Assembly: GCA_964430565.1 (NCBI GenBank)
Contig: CAYSFD010000044.1
Location: 1-64,000, forward strand
From: VBDM01 sp964430565
Lineage (GTDB): Bacteria > Pseudomonadota > Gammaproteobacteria > Burkholderiales > SG8-39
Length of the DNA: 64,000 nt
Direction: 5' to 3'
Below, one piece after another: positions 1 to 8,153 of the stretch (position 1 is the stretch's first letter; each line of letters begins with the position of its first letter). A model generated the notes under the pieces. It saw only the letters and a program-made list of their open reading frames with translations. It ran no database searches and was not told the origin of the DNA. A program made the position numbers and the translations under genes.

Positions 1-998
1 ATGCCGAGCATCAGTATGCGCGAGCCCCGCACCGGTTTGCCGCGCTGGTTGAGCGCATCGGTGATCTTGCCGACCACCCACTCGGGCATGTTGCGGTTGA
101 CCTCGCCGGCGAGCTCGATGAATCGAGTGTCCAGGCCGTATTCGCGCGCCTTCCACGTGAGATAGTAGGGATCGATCGGGATGCAATGCCCGCCCAGGCC
201 CGGGCCGGGGTAATAAGGCACGAAGCCGAACGGCTTGGTTGCTGCAGCGCGGATCACCTCGTGGATGTCAATGCCCATCCGGTCGGCGATCACCTTCATC
301 TCGTTGACGAGCCCGATATTGACCGCGCGGTGGATGTTTTCGAGTAGCTTAGTCATCTCGGCCGCGCGCGTCGAGCTTACCGGTACGACGCGATCGATCA
401 CGGCCCCGTAGAGCGCGGTGCCGGTCTCGAGGCACGCGGGCGTAATTCCGCCGCAGACCTTGGGGATGGTCTTGGTCACGAATTCCGCGTTGGCCGGATC
501 CTCGCGCTCGGGGGAAAAAACGAGGAAGACGTCGCTCCCGACTTTCAATCCCGTGGACTCTAGTCGCGGTCTTAGCTCCTCGTCCGTCGTGCCCGGATAG
601 GTGGTGCTCTCGAGGCAGACGATCTGCCCGCGCCTCAAGTGGGGCAGGATTGCGTCCGTGGTGTTGAGGACGAAGCTAAGATCCGGCTCGCGGTACTTGT
701 TGAGCGGCGTGGGGACGCAGATGATGATCGCGTCCGCTTCCCGCAAGCGGGAGAAATCGGACGTCGCAGAAAATCCGTTCGCCCGCGCTGCCGCGACTGC
801 GGCTGCCTGGATATGCCGGATATAACTTTCGCCGCGATTGAGTTTTTCGATCTTGACGGCGTCGATGTCGAGCCCGATGACGCGGAATCCCGTTTCACTG
901 AAGCGCAGTGTCAGCGGCAGCCCGACATAGCCCATACCGATGATCGCGACGACGGCGCTCTTGTCCCGAATTTTCCGGATAAGCTGTTCTTGCTGCAT
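1..998 (-). CDS. UDP-N-acetylhexosamine 6-dehydrogenase (WbpA/TviB type), 3' end outside window
   Basis: Partial gene of at least 332 codons; it reads in from an ATG at 998 and runs off the left edge. The product would oxidise a UDP-HexNAc at C6 to the uronic acid, using NAD twice, in the cytoplasm. Visible signs are the N-terminal Rossmann motif GMGYVGLPL near residue 21, the EST.PGTT segment of the central domain, and the catalytic-cysteine motif GGHCIPIDPYY near residue 260. The IPIDPYY form is typical of UDP-GlcNAc/UDP-GalNAc dehydrogenases rather than UDP-glucose dehydrogenase; the exact substrate is inferred. It is the last visible gene of a minus-strand polysaccharide operon, downstream of the MarR gene. 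Confidence 0.88.
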   Translation of the reverse strand, partial: MQQEQLIRKIRDKSAVVAIIGMGYVGLPLTLRFSETGFRVIGLDIDAVKIEKLNRGESYIRHIQAAAVAAARANGFSATSDFSRLREADAIIICVPTPLNKYREPDLSFVLNTTDAILPHLRRGQIVCLESTTYPGTTDEELRPRLESTGLKVGSDVFLVFSPEREDPANAEFVTKTIPKVCGGITPACLETGTALYGAVIDRVVPVSSTRAAEMTKLLENIHRAVNIGLVNEMKVIADRMGIDIHEVIRAAATKPFGFVPYYPGPGLGGHCIPIDPYYLTWKAREYGLDTRFIELAGEVNRNMPEWVVGKITDALNQRGKPVRGSRILMLG

Positions 999-1056
999 CA
1001 GCCGGCGTCCTGATTTGTCCGTGTTTCCCAACTCATTGCGATCCGATTCGCGAGCC

Positions 1057-1380
1057 TCAACTCTTGCGTGACTCGCGCCGCAAGAGCTCGATTTCCCGCT
1101 GCAGCGCTTCGAACTCCGTCATCTTGCGCTCCAGAAACCGCGTCGTCGCGCGCGCCTTCTCGGCAATGCCCTTGCGCGTGAGGAGATACATGTAGGCCTT
1201 CTTGTTGTTGCTGTTCTTGAAGTTGTTGGCCTTGACCAGGCCTTTGTCGATCAGCGCCTGCAGGCAGTAGTTGACCTTGCCAAGGCTGATGCCCAGCTCA
1301 CGCGCAAGGTTGCGCTGGCTCATCTGGGGATCCTCTTCAAGCAGGCGCAGGATCTTGTAGCGATACTCGTCCGAAAGCAC
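1057..1380 (-). CDS. EPS-associated MarR-family transcriptional regulator
   Basis: A 107-residue winged-helix regulator. The core (residues 3-70) shows the DEYRYKILRLLEEDPQ helix, the recognition segment ISLGKVNYCLQALIDKGLVK, and a wing with the NNKKAYMYLLT strand. The C-terminus is a charged coiled coil (ERKMTEFEALQREIELLRRE). It matches the small MarR-like regulators encoded in exopolysaccharide clusters. A GTG start at 1380 is chosen because an upstream TTG at 1401 lies inside a palindrome that looks like an operator. A longer reading from 1677 would run into pseB and is rejected. Autorepression is likely given the promoter and palindrome immediately upstream; ligand and targets are unknown. 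Confidence 0.85.
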   Translation of the reverse strand: MLSDEYRYKILRLLEEDPQMSQRNLARELGISLGKVNYCLQALIDKGLVKANNFKNSNNKKAYMYLLTRKGIAEKARATTRFLERKMTEFEALQREIELLRRESRKS

Positions 1381-1392
1381 GGTTATGAGTTT

Positions 1393-1407
1393 GTTCAACG
1401 GTTGAAC
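1393..1407. promoter_or_regulatory. Perfect palindrome, candidate operator of the MarR-type regulator
   Basis: GTTCAAC-G-GTTGAAC is a perfect 7+1+7 inverted repeat. It begins 7 nt downstream of the -10 box of the minus-strand promoter at 1415-1443, so it covers the expected transcription start and sits just before the GTG start codon. This placement fits repression by the regulator encoded directly downstream. Binding is inferred from position and symmetry only. Confidence 0.6.
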
Positions 1408-1414
1408 GCACGCT

Positions 1415-1443
1415 ATTAAATCGCAAAACGACACCGTTGGCAA
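1415..1443 (-). promoter_or_regulatory. Sigma-70-like promoter for the MarR/polysaccharide genes
   Basis: Read on the minus strand: -35 TTGCCA (1443-1438), a 17-nt spacer, and -10 TTTAAT (1420-1415), each matching the consensus at 5 of 6 positions. It lies in the 155-nt gap between the end of pseB and the MarR start, so the regulator and the dehydrogenase downstream can be transcribed separately from the upstream genes. Confidence 0.6.
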
Positions 1444-1535
1444 GTCGCACTCGCATGACCGTAGAGGGGACGTGGGTCGCTGGAGGGGTAAACCGGTGCC
1501 CTGCGGCGCGGGCTCGGCCGCCCGCGGAGGCGTTC

Positions 1536-2531
1536 TCAGAGCTCGATCGGCTCGTGCTTGAGGATTGCGGCGAGCTGCTCGCGTGTCAACCAGGCTGGAT
1601 TGGTGTTGCTCGAGTACTGAAAATCTTCGGCCACAGCTTTGCCACGGGCCGCTTCGAGGTATTCCTCTCTGTCCCACCAGCGGGCCGCCGGTTGAATCGC
1701 GTAGTAGCTTTCGAACTCCGCCGTGTACAGGGCGTCGTCCTGGGTGATCATGATTTCGTGCAGCTTCTCACCGGGACGGATGCCGATGATTTTCGTTTTG
1801 CACCCGGGCGCCACTACTTCGGCTACTTCGCTCACTTTCATGCTCGGGATCTTGGGAACGAAAATCTCGCCGCCGCGCATGCGCTCGATCGATTCCAGTA
1901 CGAACTGCACGCCTTGGCTCAGGGTGATCCAGAATCGCGTCATCCGAGGATCGGTGATCGGTATCACGCCGGTGGCGCGCTGCTGGATGAAGAAGGGAAT
2001 GACGCTGCCGCGCGAGCCGATAACGTTGCCGTACCTGACCACCGAGAACAGCGTGCGATGTCGCTCGGAAAGCGCGTTGCCGGCGATGAAAAGCTTATCG
2101 GCGCAGAGCTTGGTCGCACCGTACAGATTCGCCGGATTCGCGGCCTTGTCGGTGCTGAGCGCGATCACGCGCTTCACGCCCTGGTCTATGCATACGTTGA
2201 TGACGTTCTCGGCGCCGATGATGTTCGTCTTGATCGCCTCCATCGGGTTGAACTCGGAAGCTGGGACTTGCTTCATTGCCGCCGCGTGGATGACAACTTC
2301 GACGCCGTCTATCGCCCGGTAAAGACGCTCCTTGTCGCGCACGTCCCCCAGCATGAAACTGAGCTCGGGGGACTTCAACTGCTCCCGCAATTCGAACTGT
2401 TTCAGCTCGTCCCGGCTGAAGGCGACCAGCCTCTTGGGCTTGCAGCGCTCCAGTACGGTTTTCAGGAAGCGCTTGCCGAATGAGCCGGTCGCGCCGGTCA
2501 CGAGGATGGATTTGCCGTCGAGGAAGGACAT
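1536..2531 (-). CDS. pseB: UDP-N-acetylglucosamine 4,6-dehydratase (PseB/FlaA1 type)
   Basis: A 331-residue extended short-chain dehydrogenase that dehydrates UDP-GlcNAc to a UDP-4-keto-6-deoxy-HexNAc, the entry to pseudaminic acid, FucNAc or QuiNAc type sugars. The NADP-binding motif TGATGSFG lies at residues 13-20; the catalytic STDKA and YGATK segments are near 125-140; ITDPRMTRFWITL and the IGIRPGEKLHE motif are typical of this family. Length fits PseB (about 330). No PseC, PseH or PseI is visible, so the end product may not be pseudaminic acid. It is one base from the upstream reductase stop, in a tight operon. Confidence 0.87.
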   Translation of the reverse strand: MSFLDGKSILVTGATGSFGKRFLKTVLERCKPKRLVAFSRDELKQFELREQLKSPELSFMLGDVRDKERLYRAIDGVEVVIHAAAMKQVPASEFNPMEAIKTNIIGAENVINVCIDQGVKRVIALSTDKAANPANLYGATKLCADKLFIAGNALSERHRTLFSVVRYGNVIGSRGSVIPFFIQQRATGVIPITDPRMTRFWITLSQGVQFVLESIERMRGGEIFVPKIPSMKVSEVAEVVAPGCKTKIIGIRPGEKLHEIMITQDDALYTAEFESYYAIQPAARWWDREEYLEAARGKAVAEDFQYSSNTNPAWLTREQLAAILKHEPIEL

Positions 2532-2532
2532 A

Positions 2533-3462
2533 TCAGCCTGCGGTCACTGCGTGAAGGAGTTCCGAATCCCGTTTCGAGAGCTGCTGGCGACGAAGACCTT
2601 CGAGATACTCGTCCAGCGTTCCCAAGCTGCCGCCGAGCACGGTCCGAGCTTTGGCATTGTCGAGCGACATGTCCGACGGTCGTCGCGCCGTCAGCTTGGC
2701 CTGCGAAATTCTACCACGGCGAATCAGCGCTTCCGGGAGGTTGAAGACCTTCGCAAGCCGCTGCGCGAACTCGTGCCGGGAAACACGCTCGTCTCCTACC
2801 ACGTTGAAGATGCCTGATGCGTCGCGCTCCATCAGGCGATGAGTGCTGCGGGCGAGGCTGTCGGCCAGGGTCGGGGTGATGAACACGTCGTCGAATAGTG
2901 TAAGGGCTTCGCCCCGGAGAAGGTTGTAGATGATCCAGTCGCTGAACGACTGCCGGAAACGGTGTCCCCAGCCGAAGAAATTGGTACGGACGATAAGCGC
3001 GGCAGGGTGCGCCTCGGCTACCCACTGTTCGGCAAGCAGCTTGGTCCGGGCATATGTGTTGAGCGGTTCGGGGGTGTCTTCCTCCTTGTACATGGGACGC
3101 GTGCCGCCGAAAAGGTGGTCCGTCGAAATGTGAATGAGCCGCAAGCCCAGGCTGGCGGTGGCGCGGGCAACATTGCGTGCCAGGACAGCGTTGACTTCGC
3201 GCGCCTTCTCAGGTTCGCGCTCGCATTGGTCAACACCGGTCATTCCGGCAGCGTGAATGACCGCATCGGGTCGGTACTGCTCCATCTGGACCGAAAGGGT
3301 TTCGACGGTCGTGAGGTCCAGGGGCACGGTACGCGTTCCGCGAAGCTGGACACGGCGCAGGTGCTGCGCGAGATAGACTTCGCATTGCTCGCGCATGCAG
3401 CAAGCCCAGTTAAGGGCCAAAAGCCCGCTGCCGCCGGTGATCAATACGCGCTTTGTGCTCAA
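2533..3462 (-). CDS. RmlD-like SDR sugar-nucleotide reductase
   Basis: A 309-residue NAD(P)-dependent reductase of the RmlD_sub_bind family. It has a GGSGLL nucleotide-binding loop at 10-15, the VIHAAGMTGVDQCE strand near 70, and the ISTDHLFGG plus YARTK catalytic segments around 115-140. Because a complete rml set occurs elsewhere in the locus, this copy probably reduces another 4-keto sugar, perhaps the product of the adjacent PseB-like dehydratase (as WbjC/FnlB does in L-FucNAc synthesis); that assignment is inference. Its start overlaps the stop of the ligase gene by 4 nt (ATGA arrangement), indicating translational coupling. Confidence 0.75.
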   Translation of the reverse strand: MSTKRVLITGGSGLLALNWACCMREQCEVYLAQHLRRVQLRGTRTVPLDLTTVETLSVQMEQYRPDAVIHAAGMTGVDQCEREPEKAREVNAVLARNVARATASLGLRLIHISTDHLFGGTRPMYKEEDTPEPLNTYARTKLLAEQWVAEAHPAALIVRTNFFGWGHRFRQSFSDWIIYNLLRGEALTLFDDVFITPTLADSLARSTHRLMERDASGIFNVVGDERVSRHEFAQRLAKVFNLPEALIRRGRISQAKLTARRPSDMSLDNAKARTVLGGSLGTLDEYLEGLRRQQLSKRDSELLHAVTAG

Positions 3463-4766
3463 CCGAGAGGTTCTTGTTCGTGCTGTCTTGCCGTGCCGGA
3501 CTTTTCTCTATCGGGAGCGCCTGCCCGGTCCGAGGACAGCGACAGCCATCCGCCGAGGAGGAGCATGCAGAGCAAGGCCTGCTCATGGTGCAAGGTCGTG
3601 TTCAACGCTCCCGCCACGACCGTGATTATCCACGCGGCGCCGGCGCCGCCCCAATACGCCCAGCGAAGTTGTGGCGAATGCGCATCGGGGACTCGGTGGA
3701 CTAGGGTCACCGCCCAGGCCGCGAGAATCGCAAGGAGCAGGCCGAACCCGAGGAGCCCACGTTCGGCGAGCGAATTGACATACACGCTGTGGCCGTGCGG
3801 GGCAAGAAGCACGGTCTGTCTGTCGAAGGCCTCGCCCCGCTTCGCGCTCCAGCTTTCCAAATCCTCGTAGTTGATTCGGCCGAAGTTGTCCATTCCGATG
3901 CCGAAGAACGGAAATTCGCGCCACGCGGCGAGTCCCACCTGCCACACGAGGTCGCGCCCGTTGAGAAGATCACCCTGCTGCAGGAACTTGGTGTTCTTCT
4001 GGAGGACCTGGGGCTGGAGCAACAGCGCGACGCCCACCGTGAGCGCGGCGAACAGGGCGACCGTGCGGAGGTGCCGGCGCTGGCGCACGGCGCGGACGGA
4101 GAGAAGCAGGAGGGCAGCGATGAATGCTGCCCCGACCGCGGCCCGGCTCTCCATCCACATGAGCGATACGACGAAGAAAGCGAGCAACACGAAGCCCAGC
4201 GCTTTCCGCACGGGGTCTGCAGTGCGCCACCAGGCCTGGGTTGCCGCAAGCGCGACCCCGGATACGATCGCCAAGTAAATCGCGCTGTGATTGACGTGGC
4301 CGATCGAATGCAGTTTTAGTGCTCGGTGAAGGTCTGCGATCAGCACCCCGTAGTAGCCCCAAACCAGCCCCACGGCCGTTCCTGCAACGATGGCGGCGAG
4401 CAGCGCCGCCCACGTCCGGTCCGGATACCGGCTGCGTTTGAGGATCCACAGCACGCTCGCGTAGCGTACGATGTCCGCCGCCGCGCGCCACTCGCCATCG
4501 TGGATTCCGGCGAACGCTGCAGACGCGTAGCCCGAGGCAATCCACAACGCGATGAGCGTATCCCAGCGGTCCCAAGGCCCGCCGAAGTCGCGCGCACGCC
4601 AGCGGTTCGCGAGCCAGATCGCGAGTAGCGCGATCCACAAGACGTTCTTCGGTGCCTCAAACAGGGGCAGGATGAACGCGAGCGCCAGCAGCGCTCCGCG
4701 CTCGACGCGTTCTGAAATCTGCGCGCGCCCAAGAGAGCGTTGGATGGTTTCGTTCAAGAAGGACAT
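3459..4766 (-). CDS. O-antigen ligase/polymerase family membrane protein
   Basis: A 435-residue polytopic inner-membrane protein of the Wzy_C/WaaL superfamily, with about ten to twelve hydrophobic segments. The family's large periplasmic loop is recognisable near residues 255-330, with FPFFGIGMDNFGRINYEDL and LLAPHGHSVYVNSLAERGLLGF; the HGHSVYVN histidine region is characteristic of ligases. It would either polymerise repeat units or transfer the glycan from undecaprenyl diphosphate to the LPS core. The sequence alone does not separate WaaL from Wzy. The presence of a Wzx flippase in the same locus supports a Wzx/Wzy route. Confidence 0.8.
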   Translation of the reverse strand: MSFLNETIQRSLGRAQISERVERGALLALAFILPLFEAPKNVLWIALLAIWLANRWRARDFGGPWDRWDTLIALWIASGYASAAFAGIHDGEWRAAADIVRYASVLWILKRSRYPDRTWAALLAAIVAGTAVGLVWGYYGVLIADLHRALKLHSIGHVNHSAIYLAIVSGVALAATQAWWRTADPVRKALGFVLLAFFVVSLMWMESRAAVGAAFIAALLLLSVRAVRQRRHLRTVALFAALTVGVALLLQPQVLQKNTKFLQQGDLLNGRDLVWQVGLAAWREFPFFGIGMDNFGRINYEDLESWSAKRGEAFDRQTVLLAPHGHSVYVNSLAERGLLGFGLLLAILAAWAVTLVHRVPDAHSPQLRWAYWGGAGAAWIITVVAGALNTTLHHEQALLCMLLLGGWLSLSSDRAGAPDREKSGTARQHEQEPLG

Positions 4767-4781
4767 CGCGCTGAGTGTATC

Positions 4782-5723
4782 TCAGCCGCGCGCGGATCTG
4801 AACCAGCGCGCAGTTTCGGCAAGGCCTTGATCGAGCGAGTACGAAGGCCGCCAGTCGAGCAGTCGGCTCGCCCTGGAGGGGTCGATCGCGAGATTGCCGG
4901 TCAAGCGCCGGATTTCGCCGCGGCGGCCTGCGATCGTTCCGGCCAAGTGCAGGAACGCCGGCGGTACGGACATGAGCCTTTCCGGGCGATCGAGCGCGCG
5001 GGCAATGCGCGACACCAGTTCGGCAGTTGAAACCACCTCCTCATCACTCACAAGAAACGGTCCGCTTGCCGCGGGGTGCTCCGTGCAGCGCACGATCGCG
5101 TCGACGAGATTGCCCAGATAGATCAGGCTGCGCCGGTTGCGGACCCTCGCGAAGGGCAGCGGCACACCCGAGTCGACCCAGCCGAGCAGGCGCAGAAAGT
5201 TGGCCTTGACGCGCGGCCCGTAAACCAGCGGCGGCCGGATCAAGACGAGCTCCATTCCGCTTCGAGTAGCCAGCTCCGTCAATGCCCGCTCGGCTTCGAG
5301 CTTCGAGCGTCCGTAGGAGTCCTCCGGCCGAAGGGCTTCAGTCTCGCTGTATGCACCCTCACCGGAGTCTTCGCCGTGCACCTTGACCGAACTCAAGAAG
5401 ACAAAGCGACGCACGGATTCTGCCGCGGCCTCGCCGAGCCGGACCGTCGCATCGACATTGACGCGCCGGATTTCCGCTTCTGCGCCGCCCGAACGGTGGG
5501 CAATCGCGGCAAGATGCACGACGGCGTCAACGCCGCCAAGGAGCGCGCGTCGGTCGAAGTCGGCAGCGATGTCCGGGATCAGGACCTCGTGCAGATCAGA
5601 TGAAGCGGCGCCGGCCGGGCTTGTCGTCCTCACCGCCGCGCGGACCGTGTGTCCGCGCGTGATCAGCTCACGGCATAGAGCCGTGCCGACAAAGCCCGAT
5701 GCACCGGTGACGAGAATACGCAT
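4782..5723 (-). CDS. NAD-dependent epimerase/dehydratase (UDP-glucose 4-epimerase-like)
   Basis: A 313-residue extended SDR enzyme. TGASGFVG at residues 7-14 binds the cofactor; the catalytic triad segments are FLSSVKVHGE (near 115) and YGRSK (near 137). The C-terminal half carries RNRRSLIYLGNLVDAI, typical of the WbpV/WbpK/GalE-like subgroup that modifies UDP-QuiNAc or UDP-FucNAc precursors next to lipid-carrier transferases. It is the first gene of the minus-strand polysaccharide operon and is divergent from manC across a 113-nt gap. The precise sugar substrate is not resolvable from sequence. Confidence 0.75.
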   Translation of the reverse strand: MRILVTGASGFVGTALCRELITRGHTVRAAVRTTSPAGAASSDLHEVLIPDIAADFDRRALLGGVDAVVHLAAIAHRSGGAEAEIRRVNVDATVRLGEAAAESVRRFVFLSSVKVHGEDSGEGAYSETEALRPEDSYGRSKLEAERALTELATRSGMELVLIRPPLVYGPRVKANFLRLLGWVDSGVPLPFARVRNRRSLIYLGNLVDAIVRCTEHPAASGPFLVSDEEVVSTAELVSRIARALDRPERLMSVPPAFLHLAGTIAGRRGEIRRLTGNLAIDPSRASRLLDWRPSYSLDQGLAETARWFRSARG

Positions 5724-5836
5724 ACTGAACAGCAGAGAAAAAGCTGATTCCTTCTTGTCGGCGCTAAGCGGAATTCTAGCAAGCCCCTACTTGTGCCATT
5801 ACAATACGCGCTCCATCCGAACGCAAGGCCGCGCGA

Positions 5837-7261
5837 GTGACAGTCTCCTTCTACCCCGTAATTCTTTCGGGCGGCTCAGGCAGCCGGCTCTGGCCCATGT
5901 CGCGGCGGCTCCTTCCGAAGCAGTTCCTGCCGCTCGTGTCCGAGCGTACTTTGATTCAGGACACGGTCTTGCGGCTTCAAGGTTTCGAGGGCGCTCGCGC
6001 GCCGATCGTTGTTTCAAACGACGAACACCGTTTTTTCGTCGCCGAGCAAATGAAAGAGATCGGCGTGCGACCCGAGGTCCAGATACTCGAGCCCGTCGGT
6101 CGCAACACCGCGCCGGCGATCGCCGTTGTGGCGCTGCACGTCCAGAGTCTCGACCCCGACGCATGTCTTCTCGTGCTGCCATCCGACCACGTGATCAGGG
6201 ACGTGCCCGCGTTTCACGCGGCGATCGCCGCAGCGCTCCCCCTCGCCGCAAGCGGTTCGCTCGTTACTTTCGGAATCACGCCGCAGGGGCCGGTCACGGG
6301 ATACGGTTATATCGAACGCGGGGACCCGATTTCGGCAAGCGAGCGCAGCTTCCGCGTAAGACGCTTCGTGGAAAAGCCCGATTTGGAGACCGCGCAGCAG
6401 TATGTTTCCAGCGGCCGGTTTTTCTGGAACAGTGGCATGTTCGTGTTCCAACCCAAGCGCTTTCTCGAGGAGCTGCAGCGCTTTCGCCCCGAGATGGCCG
6501 CCGCTGCAAGCTCGGCGTTGGAGGCGGGCAAGCGCGACCTCGACTTCCTGCGGCTCGATTCAGCTGCGTTCGCCGCCTGCCCGTCGGACTCCATCGACTA
6601 TGCCGTGATGGAGCGCACTTCTGCGAGCGCGATGGTCCAGGCCGATATCGGCTGGAGCGATGTTGGCTCGTGGACGGCGCTCTGGGAAATCGGAACAAAA
6701 GATGCGGGCGACAACGTCGTGCATGGCGACGTGGATCTGTCGGATGCGAGCGGGTGCTACGTTCGCGCCGAACACCGCATGGTGGCCGCGCTGGGCGTGC
6801 GCGATTTGGTCATCGTCGAGACCGATGATGCAGTCCTCGTTGCCGAGAAATCGCGCGCGCAAGAGGTCAAGGAAGTGGTCGAGCGCCTCGACCGGCAAGC
6901 CCGTACCGAGCACGTTTCACACAGCCGCGTCTATCGACCCTGGGGTTACTACGAAAGCATCGATGCAGGTGAGCGCTTTCAGGTAAAGCGCATCATGGTC
7001 AATCCGGGGCAGGCGCTGTCGCTGCAAATGCACCATCATCGTGCCGAGCATTGGGTCGTAGTTTCGGGGACTGCAAGAGTGACGCGGGGCGAGGAAGTGA
7101 AGCTCTTGCCGGAGAACGAGTCCACCTATATTCCGATCGGCACCAAGCACCGGCTGGAAAACCCGGGGAAAACGCCGCTCTTTCTGATCGAGGTTCAATC
7201 GGGCGGCTATCTGGGCGAGGATGATATCGTGCGCTTCGATGACCGGTATCAGCGGAACTGA
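5837..7261 (+). CDS. manC: Mannose-1-phosphate guanylyltransferase / mannose-6-phosphate isomerase
   Basis: A 474-residue bifunctional type II PMI/GMP enzyme that makes GDP-mannose. The nucleotidyltransferase domain (1-290) starts with the pyrophosphorylase signature LSGGSGSRLWPMSRRLLPKQF and contains FVEKPD near 180; the C-terminal cupin isomerase domain (about 325-474) has PWGYYESIDAGERFQVKRI and QMHHHRAEHWVVVSGTA with the metal-binding histidines. Start is the GTG at 5837, 113 nt from the divergent epimerase. A weak -10-like TACAAT lies at 5800-5805 without a good -35. No GDP-mannose dehydratase is in the window, so GDP-mannose may be used directly or processed by genes elsewhere. Confidence 0.93.
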   Translation: MTVSFYPVILSGGSGSRLWPMSRRLLPKQFLPLVSERTLIQDTVLRLQGFEGARAPIVVSNDEHRFFVAEQMKEIGVRPEVQILEPVGRNTAPAIAVVALHVQSLDPDACLLVLPSDHVIRDVPAFHAAIAAALPLAASGSLVTFGITPQGPVTGYGYIERGDPISASERSFRVRRFVEKPDLETAQQYVSSGRFFWNSGMFVFQPKRFLEELQRFRPEMAAAASSALEAGKRDLDFLRLDSAAFAACPSDSIDYAVMERTSASAMVQADIGWSDVGSWTALWEIGTKDAGDNVVHGDVDLSDASGCYVRAEHRMVAALGVRDLVIVETDDAVLVAEKSRAQEVKEVVERLDRQARTEHVSHSRVYRPWGYYESIDAGERFQVKRIMVNPGQALSLQMHHHRAEHWVVVSGTARVTRGEEVKLLPENESTYIPIGTKHRLENPGKTPLFLIEVQSGGYLGEDDIVRFDDRYQRN

Positions 7262-7312
7262 GCCCGCTCGTCCGCAAGATTTGCTGGCTGGCGTCCGAGG
7301 AGACCGCGGCGA

Positions 7313-8104
7313 CTAGCGCCGGATGAGTTTCCCGGCCCGGCGCCAGGTTCCGGACAGAAGATAGCGGGCCATGCTGCGGAGGTGCCAAAAAAAATATCGT
7401 ATGTCCCGCCGGCTCTGGCGCCTCGCAGAATGCACGGCGCGCGCTTTGGGCACAAGCCTGACGTCGTAACCGTCGAGCCTGAGGCGGGCGCACAGATCGA
7501 CGTCCTCGTAATACAAGCGATAGCGAGCGTCAAATCCGCCCACCGCGGCAAAAGCGTCCCTGCGAAGCAACATGAACATTCCGCCCACCCAGTCCGGAGA
7601 GAAGCTCTCGTCACCGATTTCGTAATATCGTCTCGGCTCGACCCCCAAGGCCTTGCAGATCAGGCTTGAAGGCGTCGGAAATGGGCGGGCGCTGTCCTCT
7701 ATTGCGCCATGGGGATCGAGAATCAGCGGAGCGACCGTTCCCACACGAGGGTCCCTCAGCTCCTCAACCAGAGCCGAAAAAGGATCGGTGTTCAACCGGA
7801 TGTCGGGATTCAGGATGCAGAAGGTGCCCCCGCGGGCGAGCTTGAATGCCGCGTTGTGATTGAACGCAAAGCCTCGTGGACTCGCGTTTCGGATCGTTTT
7901 AACCGAGAAAGGAAAAGAGTCGGGATCGAACGGCAGCACTTCCTCGATGTTGAGGGTGAGGATGACTTCGATTCCCGTCGGCTTGTGCGCACGCAGGTCA
8001 TCGAGAAGTTGCGCAACGAGCTCGCCGTGGCCATGGCTCACGATAGAAACCGATATCAGGTCTGGAATCTCCTCCCCGTAAATGATGCCTGATACGGTCA
8101 TCAA
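7313..8104 (-). CDS. GT2 glycosyltransferase, rhamnosyltransferase-like
   Basis: A 263-residue inverting GT-A enzyme. The N-terminal SVSIVSHGHGELVAQLL strand, the AFKLARGGTFCILNPDIRL block (NPD metal-binding equivalent), WVGGMFMLLRRDAF and YYEDVDLCARLRLDGYDV (the ED acid/base pair) are hallmarks of WbbL/RfbF-like rhamnosyltransferases. dTDP-rhamnose made by the rml genes in this locus is a plausible donor. The last 40 residues are basic and aromatic, consistent with membrane association. Start could also be the second Met at 8101. Convergent with manC. Confidence 0.8.
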   Translation of the reverse strand: MMTVSGIIYGEEIPDLISVSIVSHGHGELVAQLLDDLRAHKPTGIEVILTLNIEEVLPFDPDSFPFSVKTIRNASPRGFAFNHNAAFKLARGGTFCILNPDIRLNTDPFSALVEELRDPRVGTVAPLILDPHGAIEDSARPFPTPSSLICKALGVEPRRYYEIGDESFSPDWVGGMFMLLRRDAFAAVGGFDARYRLYYEDVDLCARLRLDGYDVRLVPKARAVHSARRQSRRDIRYFFWHLRSMARYLLSGTWRRAGKLIRR

Positions 8105-8153
8105 CTCAAAGACGAACCGAGAATGTTGTCGGGCATGGGGATTCCCCGGTCGC

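Noticed and set aside
1437..2483. Long plus-strand reading frame of 348 codons
   Set aside because: It lies antisense to pseB, is not similar to any family I know, and has the composition of a shadow frame in GC-rich DNA.
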